A stretch of DNA of 64,000 nucleotides from Gilvibacter sp. (GTDB lineage: Bacteria; Bacteroidota; Bacteroidia; Flavobacteriales; Flavobacteriaceae). The DNA is taken from the NCBI RefSeq assembly GCF_013214815.1, contig NZ_JABSPU010000002.1, forward strand, positions 1-64,000, written 5' to 3'. The first letter of the stretch is position 1; every line of letters begins with the position of its first letter. Shown piece by piece: positions 1 to 9,207 of this stretch. Under the pieces are notes generated by a model. It made no database searches and was not told the origin of the DNA. It saw only the letters and a program-made list of their open reading frames with translations. A program made the position numbers and the translations under genes.

Positions 1-2618
1 ACCGCAACAGGAACTCCAGCTCTTTTTGGAGAAACACTGCCTCGGCCCATAATATTGGGCTGTTCATAAAATGGTTTTACGCTGATCTCAGAAGGAACTA
101 CAGCTTGAACAAAAGCCGTCATACCGCCAACAGGGAAGAAATAGTGCGGAATATCACCGACCCAACCTTCAATGCTGATCATGGGTTTGCGTTGGTATTT
201 CCGATCTTGATCATCATTGCTTCCGGCAAAGACCGCAGACTCATCCATATCTGTCCAAACCACGACTTTCATTCGCCGCACTTCATTAGCCTTTAAAAAG
301 ATGGAACCGTGTTCTAAAGCCACATTCCAGAATCGCGGAACATCTCTAGCCTTCATATCCATAATGACATTTCTATCGTATGGATTACGAACATCAACTT
401 CGAACTCCACGGGTCTAAATGGACTTCCAGAAGCCGCTTCAAACTCTACAAAATTCTCCTGTGCCATGTTGTTATTAAAGGTGATTTCTCCCGTCATGGG
501 TTGAATCTGAACCTTAACACAGGTGTGCTCACCTACACGCGGCACCCATTTTCTGTTGGCCTTTACTATCGTGTCAAAATCAGCAGGGAGTATCCCCAAA
601 TTTACTTCGTCAAAGGGCGCCCAGTTACCATCATCGCCCACTCCAGGGGGTGTATTGACATAGAAGGTCACTTTTACGTCTTCTGGCGTGGGTACCGTTC
701 CGTTATTTCGAATTCGTGCATAAAGATCATTTGGATTGTCAACCCAAGGTGAATCTCCGTTGCCTATCGGTTTAGTCTCATCTCCTGTTTCATGGTTTTT
801 GTATATGATCTTCGCCGGAGAGGTTTCATCATTCTTTGGACTGTTTGCCCAAATATCAACAGACTCCCATGGCGGAGGATTCCAAGGATTAATTCTCAGA
901 TCAAATTGCCCATCAGGATTGGGTGCAGGTAAGGTTCCCCATTCCACACGAATTCTATATTTGAGGGGTCTATCCGATAATTTAGAATCAACACTAATAC
1001 GAATGGTTCGCGCGGGGTCATTGACTACATCACCCACTTGTAAGATCCTTTGCGGGAACAAGAGTTCTACCTGTCTGTCACTATTGTTATTCTGGTTAGT
1101 ATCTTCTGTGGCACGACTCACTAAAACTCCCCCAGCCCAGCTTGGTGAGCCAGTGAGGTTGATGTTTTGGTCAAAGATATAATCGTTCGGAGCGCCAAGA
1201 CTGGCATCTGGGCGCTGCCGGACTTCCACGTGATAGTAAAGTCCCTCCGTCACCTTAAGACTGATCAGATTGACAACATCATCTGTTGTACTGTCCGGAT
1301 TATTCGCGTGAGCAACCACGTCAAAAGTCTCATTAAATGTCGGGCTACTGCCCCAATTCACATTGGCAATATTACTCGGTTCAAAATACCCCAAACGCTT
1401 CTCCATATTGTAACCAATGTAGAGCGGACCAGAGTCATGGCTTCCCATAAAAGCATATCTGCTTGCCGAACCGTTTCCAGGATTGTTTGAATACAAATCT
1501 CCACCTGCAAAGAAGTGAGATAGCTCGTGTCCTAATCGACCCCAATGCGTTCCCTGAGCCACATAGGTAAGACCCTTGCGTGCAGTAAAATCGATATCCA
1601 GATTCAGGCCTAGAATAGTTGATTCCGCATGAAACCCTTCTTCCCTCCAACAGCAAGAACCGCGTAAAAATCTACCCGCACAGATTACCACATAATCGCC
1701 GTAATCGTCAAAATCAGGCATGACGGCTTTGGCTCCAATAAGGGCTTCTGCATAATAGAAATCTGGTTCTTGGACTAAATTTTTAAGACGTTGAGCCGTT
1801 TTAAGCTTGGTCTCTCTATCATCAATAATTGCTTGCTGAGCTTCTACCTGTGCCTCTGTGGCCATTGGATCCAGAAGTAAAGCATCCATATCTGCTTTGG
1901 CTCCATCCAGGGAATTCTGAGCGCGATCAATATCGGCCTGAGTCCACATATAAAAGTCCCGAGGTTGACTCAACGGAATCCAATCCGGGGTCACATCAAA
2001 ATCTACAGAGGTCTTTCCATAGGATGCTTGTGTAAAGAAGGTATTGGCTTCGGCGGCTTTAGCCACGATATAATCTCGAGCGGTAGCTGCAACACTAGTA
2101 TCTAAATAAGCCGTAGAGTCAGGATTTGTAATATCGGCTGGTTGCGCTAAAACAATTAGAATACGCTGATTCGTGCCTTGAGCGGCCATATCATATTCTT
2201 TGTTGGAAATATATTTCAAGCCCTGAACCAGTTCTGCATCACTATCTTCCAAGGGCGTGGCCTGGGTTGTGGTTCCAGCTCTATTGAATACCACAGTGCT
2301 GGTATCTGCTACTGGGCCGTCCAGGTTATTGACAATTACCGGCCCTGTGGCAATATCTCGTAAAAGTACCAAACGTATGGTGCTGTCTGTGGCACTGATC
2401 ACCTTGGTCTGTCCACCGCCTATGGTCACTTCATTGCGGTGATAAATTCTATTAAAATGTTTCCCCTTAATGGTCACAATGGTTCCAGGAATACCTTCGC
2501 CTGGCGTGACCGATCCGATCTCTGGTTTTAAAACCGTAGACTCGCAACTGAAAAGCATAATGCTTAAGATCAGCAGCAGCAATTTAATCGCGCTACGGAT
2601 TGGATTTAGTAACTTCAT
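1..2618 (-). CDS. Secreted M6-like zinc metallopeptidase lipoprotein with IPT/TIG domain (partial, C-terminus outside window)
   Basis: The reading frame stays open on the minus strand from the ATG at 2618 to the window edge (872 codons), so the C-terminus is missing. Residues 1-25 form a lipoprotein signal ending in LFSC (Cys25). An IPT/TIG-type immunoglobulin-like domain follows at about residues 30-110. The central part carries HELSH (His364, Glu365, His368) and then Asp374, a HExxH zinc site with the downstream Asp ligand seen in M6 (immune inhibitor A-like) peptidases. A YGK-containing segment before it also resembles that family. The remainder looks like beta-rich repeats. I infer an outer-membrane-anchored or secreted protease acting on extracellular protein. 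A Bacteroidota-type promoter lies just upstream, so it is probably transcribed alone. The M6 assignment comes from motif and layout only. Confidence 0.75.
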   Translation of the reverse strand, partial: MKLLNPIRSAIKLLLLILSIMLFSCESTVLKPEIGSVTPGEGIPGTIVTIKGKHFNRIYHRNEVTIGGGQTKVISATDSTIRLVLLRDIATGPVIVNNLDGPVADTSTVVFNRAGTTTQATPLEDSDAELVQGLKYISNKEYDMAAQGTNQRILIVLAQPADITNPDSTAYLDTSVAATARDYIVAKAAEANTFFTQASYGKTSVDFDVTPDWIPLSQPRDFYMWTQADIDRAQNSLDGAKADMDALLLDPMATEAQVEAQQAIIDDRETKLKTAQRLKNLVQEPDFYYAEALIGAKAVMPDFDDYGDYVVICAGRFLRGSCCWREEGFHAESTILGLNLDIDFTARKGLTYVAQGTHWGRLGHELSHFFAGGDLYSNNPGNGSASRYAFMGSHDSGPLYIGYNMEKRLGYFEPSNIANVNWGSSPTFNETFDVVAHANNPDSTTDDVVNLISLKVTEGLYYHVEVRQRPDASLGAPNDYIFDQNINLTGSPSWAGGVLVSRATEDTNQNNNSDRQVELLFPQRILQVGDVVNDPARTIRISVDSKLSDRPLKYRIRVEWGTLPAPNPDGQFDLRINPWNPPPWESVDIWANSPKNDETSPAKIIYKNHETGDETKPIGNGDSPWVDNPNDLYARIRNNGTVPTPEDVKVTFYVNTPPGVGDDGNWAPFDEVNLGILPADFDTIVKANRKWVPRVGEHTCVKVQIQPMTGEITFNNNMAQENFVEFEAASGSPFRPVEFEVDVRNPYDRNVIMDMKARDVPRFWNVALEHGSIFLKANEVRRMKVVVWTDMDESAVFAGSNDDQDRKYQRKPMISIEGWVGDIPHYFFPVGGMTAFVQAVVPSEISVKPFYEQPNIMGRGSVSPKRAGVPVA

Positions 2619-2647
2619 GATTGTCTTGATTGGTTAGTTCTCAGGAT

Positions 2648-2678
2648 CAAATGTAGATCGCTGAATTAGCCCAATCAA
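2648..2678 (-). promoter_or_regulatory. Promoter of the M6-like lipoprotein gene
   Basis: On the minus strand a TTG at 2678-2676 is followed after 20 bp by TACATTTG (2655-2648), matching the Bacteroidota consensus TTG-N19-21-TAnnTTTG. Transcription would start roughly 20 nt before the ATG at 2618. Confidence 0.55.
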
Positions 2679-2787
2679 GAGGTAAAAACCTGATTTTCAA
2701 TAGAAAATACCTTTGTGTTATGAAGAAAAACCTCCGAAGACTATTGAGGTTAAAACGTCATCTAGTTCCAAAAAAGACTAATTGGAA

Positions 2788-3501
2788 CTAAATCTCTTTG
2801 AGGATACTATTGCGCTGTTCTGCCTTAAATTCCGCGTCAATGGCGTCCATTTGTTCCAATTGGGACTTGGCGTTTTCTTTCTGATCCAACTTTAAATAAG
2901 TCAAAGCTAAATACCACTTAGATTCTGTCTGAAATTCAAAAGCAGTTTCAGATAATTGTTCTAAAAGTGGAAGCGCTTGTTGCGTATCGCCAGCATTAAG
3001 TAGCGCCATGGCCCGGTAGAATTTCAGGTTGACATCATCCTGCTGAGCTAAAAGCTGCTCAAAAGAGGCGGCAGCTTGCTCAAATTCTCCGTTTTCATAG
3101 AATACAAAAGCATCACTTATTGAAGTAGATGCCGCACCGCGAATCACCGGTTGATATACGTTGGGATAGGTCTCAAAATAATCGTCGTACAAATTGTCAG
3201 AGCCGCCAAAGAAGAAATTCACGCCCAGTGCAATTACTAGCACACTTGCTGCGGCATAACGCAACCAAGGCTGAATGTACCATGGTTTAGTCTGCTCAGA
3301 AATCTTTGATTCTACCGCTTGAAGCTGGGCTTTGAGATTGTCATATTCCGCCTTTTTAAAGGCCATATGCATCTGCTGATACGTTTCAAAGGCCGCTTTG
3401 AATTCGGAGTCCTCTTTTAATAAACGGATCACCTTTTGGGAATCAGCTTCCGAAAGGCTCTGCTTAAAATATCCTTGTATTAACTCTTCGTGCTCCATCA
3501 T
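2788..3501 (-). CDS. Membrane-anchored TPR protein, probable anti-sigma partner
   Basis: This 237-residue protein starts at ATG 3501, overlapping the end of the sigma factor gene by 4 bp, so the two are probably translationally coupled. Residues 1-70 are charged and helical, like the cytoplasmic part of membrane anti-sigma proteins, but have no zinc-binding His/Cys motif. A single transmembrane helix lies at about residues 82-99. The C-terminal part (about 128-220) has TPR-like helical pairs and would face the periplasm. The gene order sigma factor then single-pass membrane protein is the usual arrangement for a sigma/anti-sigma pair. The anti-sigma role is inferred from context and topology, not from a recognised domain. 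Confidence 0.6.
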   Translation of the reverse strand: MMEHEELIQGYFKQSLSEADSQKVIRLLKEDSEFKAAFETYQQMHMAFKKAEYDNLKAQLQAVESKISEQTKPWYIQPWLRYAAASVLVIALGVNFFFGGSDNLYDDYFETYPNVYQPVIRGAASTSISDAFVFYENGEFEQAAASFEQLLAQQDDVNLKFYRAMALLNAGDTQQALPLLEQLSETAFEFQTESKWYLALTYLKLDQKENAKSQLEQMDAIDAEFKAEQRNSILKEI

Positions 3502-4046
3502 TGATCAACTCCCATTAAGGTTTTTAAGTTCTTCATACATCTCGATTTGTGGCTCTTTACAGTATTGACATCCTTGTAATGAGTCTGCTCAACAATTTCA
3601 CTTATGGTTAGATTCCTAAAGTAAAATAGCAACAGAACTTCTCTACAGCGCTCGGAGATCTGATTCAACTTTCTGGCCAAGAGTTTTTGCTGCGGACTCA
3701 GTCCGGGTTCTTCCGGACTTTCCAACTCTTGATCTTCAAAATCAGCTTCCCATCGCAGATGTCGATCACTCAACTTTAAGTAGCGAAAAACCTTGTTCTT
3801 TCCAATTCCGAAGAGGTAGGTCTTTAAGCTGCTTTGTTGAAGTTGCAACTGTTTGGTTACAAAATTCTGATGCATGGCTATAATGGTATCCTGATAGATA
3901 TCCATGGCTTGGGCATCGTCAATCTTATAACGCTTTACGTAATTCAGAAACTCTTCCCGGTATAATTTATAGACCTGTTCTAAAGCAGATTTGTCATCGG
4001 CTCGCAAACGGCTTTCCAAATTTTGGGGATCAGTGTTTCTTTCCAC
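3498..4046 (-). CDS. RNA polymerase sigma-70 family (ECF-like) sigma factor
   Basis: This is a 182-residue protein with the two-domain layout of ECF sigma factors: region 2 at about residues 20-90 and a region 4 helix-turn-helix at about 125-175, where LLLFYFRNLTISEIV sits in the expected place. It directs RNA polymerase to a subset of promoters in the cytoplasm. It is the first gene of a two-gene minus-strand unit with the TPR membrane protein. The divergent promoter region carries a TATATTTG -7 element flanked by a 10-bp inverted repeat. The divergent neighbours (two lipoproteins, a secreted protein and a CHAT protein) are plausible targets, but nothing in the sequence proves this. Confidence 0.85.
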   Translation of the reverse strand: MERNTDPQNLESRLRADDKSALEQVYKLYREEFLNYVKRYKIDDAQAMDIYQDTIIAMHQNFVTKQLQLQQSSLKTYLFGIGKNKVFRYLKLSDRHLRWEADFEDQELESPEEPGLSPQQKLLARKLNQISERCREVLLLFYFRNLTISEIVEQTHYKDVNTVKSHKSRCMKNLKTLMGVDQ

Positions 4047-4066
4047 TTAGTAGAAATGAAGTGTTG

Positions 4067-4117
4067 AAGGTTAACAGTCAATAGCAAATATAATTTTTTT
4101 TAGTCGGTGTTAACCTT
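4067..4117 (-). promoter_or_regulatory. Sigma-factor promoter bracketed by a GTTAAC inverted repeat
   Basis: AAGGTTAACA at 4067-4076 and TGTTAACCTT at 4108-4117 form a perfect 10-bp inverted repeat, 31 bp apart. Read on the minus strand, TATATTTG (4092-4085) matches the Bacteroidota -7 box and lies between the arms. One arm would therefore fall near the -33 region and the other near the start site. It looks like an operator pair or an autoregulatory element. Confidence 0.5.
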
Positions 4118-4217
4118 TTGATCTCAGGGATCACTAAAGCACGTATGCAAGTCCATTGAAATCCCCATCGATGCAGCAGTAAGTAAACCATCAACTTAAA
4201 CCAAACACCTCGAAAAT

Positions 4218-4859
4218 ATGATTATCAAAAATGCCCTATTCGCCCTTGCGAGTCTTGCTATTCTGAGCGCTTGCATGGGAGATCGAAAAACCATTGTTGG
4301 GGAAGACTTATCAGACACTTCTTTTGTCAATAAAGATTTTAAAGCCAATGCCATAAACTACACCGAGGGCATGAGTGCTTGTAGTGAATTATCTGCGGAT
4401 GAGATCGCCCAAATCTATCAAGTCTCGGTCAGTGCGGTTATCATTGATGACCCACTGACCAATCCGCAGCGAAGCGCCACCTCCACGCCTTTATGCTCTT
4501 TCTACATCAAATCCGGAGATAACGACTTTCAATGGTTGCGCGGTTCGATAGCTGTAGAACGCGAGATCGGGAAAGATGAATTTATGGGCGATGTGGCTGA
4601 GGCCACTGGTTCTGGTACAGATTGGGTAGAAGCTTGGAAGCTTAAGCAATCAATGTATGAATCCACTGAGTGGGTGCCCAACCTTGGAATGGCCGCTCTA
4701 TGGCACGGCCAGCAGAACACTTTGGAGATCAAATTTGAAGGCTACACCCTCAAGGTGCATCCGCTAGTCAACAAATCGAACCCACAGGAAATGGCGCTCA
4801 GTCGCGATTATAAAGCAGCTGCTATTGCAATGGCCAAAAGCGCAGGATACCTCAACTAA
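4218..4859 (+). CDS. Lipoprotein of unknown function (paralogue of the next gene)
   Basis: This 213-residue protein has a lipoprotein signal ending in LSAC (Cys19). The mature part has two further Cys (in ACSEL and LCSF) that could form a disulphide, and it ends in a helical AMAK segment. I do not recognise a family. The following gene encodes a protein with the same plan: lipobox, an early Cys, a second Cys before a beta segment, and a helical IAxxMA ending. I read the pair as an old tandem duplication. The genes lie in a plus-strand run with a secreted protein and a CHAT protein, divergent from a sigma/anti-sigma pair. Confidence 0.7.
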   Translation: MIIKNALFALASLAILSACMGDRKTIVGEDLSDTSFVNKDFKANAINYTEGMSACSELSADEIAQIYQVSVSAVIIDDPLTNPQRSATSTPLCSFYIKSGDNDFQWLRGSIAVEREIGKDEFMGDVAEATGSGTDWVEAWKLKQSMYESTEWVPNLGMAALWHGQQNTLEIKFEGYTLKVHPLVNKSNPQEMALSRDYKAAAIAMAKSAGYLN

Positions 4860-4868
4860 ACCATCCAT

Positions 4869-5435
4869 ATGAAATCTATAATTTTTAGAGCCTCTACCCT
4901 GCTTATGACCCTTTCACTCTTGAGTTGTTTAGGTGGAGTAGAGCAATCAAAATCCGAAGAAGACTCAAAAGTGACTGCTACCAATAATGAAGCTTTTGCT
5001 ACAAAAGCCGCCGACATTGCAGAAACTCTATGTAAGGATTTCCCAGAAGCGCTTATCCTCAAATACAACCCTGATGGTTTGCGTTTTGAAAGTGAGCGTG
5101 TAGAATACAAAACAGGTGTTTTGGATCACTGTAAGATCAAACTTTTCTACGGTAAAAAGGACTACGAATTTTATGAAGGACAGGTAGGGGCTTGGGCTCC
5201 AAAAACTGAAAATCCTCTATGGCAATACGACCCCAAGCGCAATGCCAATATGTACCACGCAGTGGACGGATTTGGAGAGCAAGCTGTTTTTCTCACGGCT
5301 GTTAATCAGTTGCTGATCCTAAAGGACGGAATTATCTATAATATCAATCCGCCTAACCGACGCGGAGCCACAACCAATTCTGGAAAAGAGGTTAAAGAAA
5401 TTGCCATAGAAATGGCAGAACATTATGGGATTTAA
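4869..5435 (+). CDS. Lipoprotein of unknown function (paralogue of the previous gene)
   Basis: This is a 188-residue lipoprotein with LLSC lipobox (Cys20). The mature protein contains a Cys pair (TLCKD and DHCKI) and ends in a helical AIEMAEHYG segment, matching the layout of the preceding lipoprotein. It starts 9 bp after that gene and is followed 12 bp later by the next secreted protein, so the three are very likely one operon. The function is unknown. Its location suggests an outer-membrane or periplasmic partner of the CHAT protein encoded downstream. Confidence 0.7.
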   Translation: MKSIIFRASTLLMTLSLLSCLGGVEQSKSEEDSKVTATNNEAFATKAADIAETLCKDFPEALILKYNPDGLRFESERVEYKTGVLDHCKIKLFYGKKDYEFYEGQVGAWAPKTENPLWQYDPKRNANMYHAVDGFGEQAVFLTAVNQLLILKDGIIYNINPPNRRGATTNSGKEVKEIAIEMAEHYGI

Positions 5436-5447
5436 AACCATCACCTT

Positions 5448-6311
5448 ATGAAAACTCAACATATCAAAAACAGCCTCTACCTGCTTCTGGTTTTAATGAC
5501 CAGCGCGGCTATAGGTCAAAATACAGTGCGCGTAAATAGCTCGAGTTTTAAATCAAACCTGGAGGTAGCTCAAGCACAGATTTCTGATCAGACTTTGATG
5601 CTGACCTTAATGGAAATTGACAAATACGATTCAAAATACTTGCAAGACAATTGCGACGAATGCGAAGACGGAAAAGTGCTTCTTTTAGAAGTTGATTTTC
5701 AACGTGGTTTTAAGTTTCCAATCACTGAAAAAGACAGTGTATACGTGAGGGTGAGTTTACTTCAAGATGCCCTAGCAGAAAACGAATTCAACGAGGGTCA
5801 AGTAGAAGATTATAAAAGGAATCGCAATCAGGGAGAAGAAGCCGCTCTGGCGAACAATGCTGAAATGATCAAGAAAAAAGGGATGGAGATCTCCCAACAA
5901 CTCATGGCGGGAACCATCACGCCAGAAGAGGCAGAGAAACAGCTTTTGGCTTTAACTGAAGGTTATACAGAAGCCCTTGACAATTCCACTATTGGCAGCA
6001 TGGAAATCAAAGAATACGAGGAAAATTCCAACTATTCCATCGTTTTTTATAACGACGAAACCATGACAGATTATCAAATGTTCTCAGGGTATTTGTATAT
6101 CAAACAGTTTGACAATGAACGTTTTGTTGCTGAGTTCAACGGCGATGGCATTGAGCAGTGTGTAGAAAAACGATCGGCCCGATCCAGAGAAGATGAAGAG
6201 ATCTGTGGTCAGACCGAGTCGCAGTTCTTGCCAGACGCCAAGGTGCTCAGTGAAGGGGCAAGTTCCCTATTTATTGATGTTGCCATTATTGAATTCCTCA
6301 ACAACCGATAA
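5448..6311 (+). CDS. Exported protein of unknown function
   Basis: This is a 287-residue protein with a cleavable signal peptide (about residues 1-23, ending AIGQ). The first half contains a DNCDECEDG segment with two Cys. The middle has a charged helical stretch (about 110-185) with repeated glutamates. The C-terminal part is beta-rich and includes CVEKR and EICGQ. I recognise no family. It lies 12 bp after the second lipoprotein and 52 bp before the CHAT gene, so it probably belongs to the same transcript. A structural or binding role at the cell envelope fits the composition, but this is only inference. Confidence 0.6.
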   Translation: MKTQHIKNSLYLLLVLMTSAAIGQNTVRVNSSSFKSNLEVAQAQISDQTLMLTLMEIDKYDSKYLQDNCDECEDGKVLLLEVDFQRGFKFPITEKDSVYVRVSLLQDALAENEFNEGQVEDYKRNRNQGEEAALANNAEMIKKKGMEISQQLMAGTITPEEAEKQLLALTEGYTEALDNSTIGSMEIKEYEENSNYSIVFYNDETMTDYQMFSGYLYIKQFDNERFVAEFNGDGIEQCVEKRSARSREDEEICGQTESQFLPDAKVLSEGASSLFIDVAIIEFLNNR

Positions 6312-6363
6312 TTTGGTTTTCACGATTTGAAGACAATTCCTATATTGAAAAAAACCCGCTAAT

Positions 6364-9207
6364 TTGACCGTACCGAGCCTGAATAAATCACTGCTTTTAA
6401 CGCTAATTCTGGGTAGTTGTGGACTCTTTTTATTTTGGAGTTCAGTTAACTTTGAACCCAATCTAAGCGCGCCTGCACAAGCAGAAAACAGAGGTATTGA
6501 TCTGGATAGTGTGGCTAAAAGCGCCATGGAAATCTATGTGAGTGGTGCTTTTGCAAAAGTTATTGAAGCAACAGATTCAATTCTCACAAAACACTCGGCT
6601 CAAAATGAAAAGGACAGTTTAAGCCTGGGGAATATTTATCTGGTTCGCGCGCTGAGTTTAAGGCAACTCAACGCATCAGATAAAAGTCTGTACGCCACAA
6701 CCAAGGGACTACCCTACTGCTCGGAATCCTTGGAAGGAAACAAATTAAAAGCCAAACTCTACAACAGCAAAGCTTGGGCAGAGAGTGATTTGGGCTATTC
6801 CAATAAGAGCCGCAAGAGTATCCTGACCTCTTTGGAACTTCTCAACCAAGAAGAAAATCCCAACAATTTATATCTGGTGGGGGACTATATCCTCGCTTCA
6901 ACCTTGGAGGCATACTATGGCGACAAGGATGAGGCGCAGCGTTATTTAAGACTGGCAGAACGCATCTACTTTGAGGACCAAGAAAATATTGAAAAAGAGC
7001 GGCGTGAGATCTATCGGAATTACGACCGTTTAGAAGTCATGCTCCCTTATCGGAAAGCGTATATGCTTTGGAGACTGGGAACTACTGCCAAAGACAGTTT
7101 GGAATTGGAAGCCACTATTGACCGATTGCAGGAAATTCGTCAAAGTGCCGAATTTGTCAAAGAGTATGAAAGTCAATATTACACTACAGCCCTGAATCAT
7201 GCTGCAGATTGGTTTATTAGTCGCGTAACGGATTCTCTGGTGACAAAAGCAGATATCGCCCGATCGAGAAATTTGTTGGATGAAGCCATCAATTTGGTCG
7301 AACAGGAAGGCTACAACGGTCCAATCATGAGCTTTAAATACAACAAGCCAAAAGTTCTTGCCCTTGCGGGAGAATACCAAGAAGCCGACACTCAGATCAC
7401 TGCGCTTTTGGAAAGTTTATCGCAAACGGATCCACGAAGACCCTTTTTCTATGCGCAGAAAGGACTGATTCAGGCGCTCAAAAAAGAAAAAGACAGCTGT
7501 ATTGCTTATTTCTACAAAGCCATGAGTTTGGCCCACAGCAGTGACACTTTACTGGCCAAAGACTACAGCAATTACAGTCCAAGCACCGTATTTGGACATA
7601 CAGACATGATGGTTAGGATCGCGGCTAAGTTGGACGAATTTTACCCAAAAGACACTGTAGTTTCTCAGCAAGTGGCCAAGTTGTATCAAGGCGCGCTCAA
7701 GCAGTTCAATTCCAGCTATGCAGACAAGAGTTTCAATACCAAATACAACCGCACATTACGTCTAATCCTTGATGGAATATTGGATCTTAAAAACAGAGGA
7801 TTTGGCTTGGAAGGAATTCGTTTGGAAGACATCATTAATGAATCAGAGACCATTAGAAATCAATTAGCCTGGAAACAATTCAATCAAAACAGGTACACGA
7901 ATTATTTACCCAATTTAGATTCTTTAAGCAAGCGCAGTGTAAAACTCAGAACCCAATTGGTGAAAGCCAAACAAAGTGATGCCACTCAAAGGGCAGACTC
8001 CATTGAGCAGTTGATCCGAGGACATCAACGCGTGATCAAAGAACAGTTTCCCAACTTGGATCTTTTGAGTACTTCAAAATTCGCCATTGCACAGCAACAA
8101 AGCACTATGGATTCGGACGCATTGATCTTGAAGTATATTTTCCTGAAAGATAAATTAGCCTTATTCTCCATTTCTAAAAGTGATATCAAAGTAGATTTAA
8201 TGCCTTGGGGAGAAGGTGAGAAAGCTCTACTCGATCACTTTGTAGATAATCTTAAAACACAGCAGTACGATGCCCAAATAGCAAAAGATCTCAGCGAAGC
8301 CCTACTTCCTAATATCAATGGCTACAGCAAGTTGATCATCAATCCAGATGGGGAATTATTCCAATTGCCCTTTGAAGTTCTCAGTTCTGATGACAGATAT
8401 CTTTTTGAGGATTTTGCTATTAGCTATACCTCCAATTTAAAGTTTATTGACACGCAGGCATCACAGACCACTGCCGCTGAGCAGTTGGCTATATATGTTC
8501 CTAATTACGAGGATACTTCCACCATGAGTCTTACGCGAAGTCAGTCATCCGTCCTTGTTGGTGCACAAAAAGAGGCTCGTAAAATTGGATCCCTATTCAG
8601 CGCCAAAGTTTATGATGAAAGTAGCTTGAACAAGGAAGCTTTCATCACCACTTCCGCCAATGCCAGAATGTTACATCTGGCCATGCACGCAGAGGTAAAT
8701 AATGACCAACCTGAACTCAGTAAATTCATCTTTAGCAGGTCTGAGAATGATGACGACCACCTATACCTGGAAGAAATCTACGGAATGAGCCTAGGCGCAG
8801 AAATGGCCGTGCTCAGTGCCTGTAACACAGGACTGGGCAAAGAAAACGCTGGCAGAAGTTTTGAATCTTTTCAACGGGCGTTCACCTTTGCAGGAGTTCC
8901 TGCTACCGTAGCCAGTCTTTGGGAAGTCCCAGATCAAGCAACTGGACAGATCATGGTGGAATTCTACCAAAACCTCAAAGCGGGCAAAACCAAATCAGAA
9001 GCACTAAGATTGGCTAAACAAAGCTTTCTGACTCAACATCGGGGAACCAAACTAGCTCAACCCTATTATTGGGCGGGCTTTGTGATCTATGGAAATGATT
9101 CTGCAATAAATGCTTCACCAAACTACCTTCTTTGGTCTATAATTGGCGGACTACTTATTATAGGACTTCTGATTTTCTGGTTGACAAAAAGACGCGTTAA
9201 CGCATAA
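6364..9207 (+). CDS. TPR-CHAT protein (caspase-like peptidase fold), membrane-anchored
   Basis: This 947-residue protein starts at TTG 6364. A stop codon at 6346-6348 and the absence of any ATG before the hydrophobic leader make TTG the only start that keeps the signal. Residues 8-27 form a signal or membrane anchor. Residues 60-480 are TPR-like helical repeats. The CHAT domain covers about 600-905, with the catalytic-type pair His775 (in AMHAE) and Cys820 (in SACNTG). A transmembrane helix at about 922-940 ends in a basic tail. CHAT domains are caspase-family peptidases, often paired with TPRs that sense or present substrate. The topology puts the protease in the periplasm. It closes the lipoprotein operon and abuts the convergent regulator gene with no gap. 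No substrate is evident. Confidence 0.85.
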   Translation: MTVPSLNKSLLLTLILGSCGLFLFWSSVNFEPNLSAPAQAENRGIDLDSVAKSAMEIYVSGAFAKVIEATDSILTKHSAQNEKDSLSLGNIYLVRALSLRQLNASDKSLYATTKGLPYCSESLEGNKLKAKLYNSKAWAESDLGYSNKSRKSILTSLELLNQEENPNNLYLVGDYILASTLEAYYGDKDEAQRYLRLAERIYFEDQENIEKERREIYRNYDRLEVMLPYRKAYMLWRLGTTAKDSLELEATIDRLQEIRQSAEFVKEYESQYYTTALNHAADWFISRVTDSLVTKADIARSRNLLDEAINLVEQEGYNGPIMSFKYNKPKVLALAGEYQEADTQITALLESLSQTDPRRPFFYAQKGLIQALKKEKDSCIAYFYKAMSLAHSSDTLLAKDYSNYSPSTVFGHTDMMVRIAAKLDEFYPKDTVVSQQVAKLYQGALKQFNSSYADKSFNTKYNRTLRLILDGILDLKNRGFGLEGIRLEDIINESETIRNQLAWKQFNQNRYTNYLPNLDSLSKRSVKLRTQLVKAKQSDATQRADSIEQLIRGHQRVIKEQFPNLDLLSTSKFAIAQQQSTMDSDALILKYIFLKDKLALFSISKSDIKVDLMPWGEGEKALLDHFVDNLKTQQYDAQIAKDLSEALLPNINGYSKLIINPDGELFQLPFEVLSSDDRYLFEDFAISYTSNLKFIDTQASQTTAAEQLAIYVPNYEDTSTMSLTRSQSSVLVGAQKEARKIGSLFSAKVYDESSLNKEAFITTSANARMLHLAMHAEVNNDQPELSKFIFSRSENDDDHLYLEEIYGMSLGAEMAVLSACNTGLGKENAGRSFESFQRAFTFAGVPATVASLWEVPDQATGQIMVEFYQNLKAGKTKSEALRLAKQSFLTQHRGTKLAQPYYWAGFVIYGNDSAINASPNYLLWSIIGGLLIIGLLIFWLTKRRVNA

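Noticed and set aside
105-1490. Several plus-strand ORFs across the first 1.5 kb
   Set aside because: They are antisense shadows of the minus-strand metallopeptidase gene, which has a coherent signal, lipobox and HELSH motif and stays open to the window edge.
2763-2790. 8-bp hairpin (TAGTTCCA/TGGAACTA) at the end of the anti-sigma gene as a terminator
   Set aside because: There is no T-run after the stem on the minus strand, so the support is too weak.
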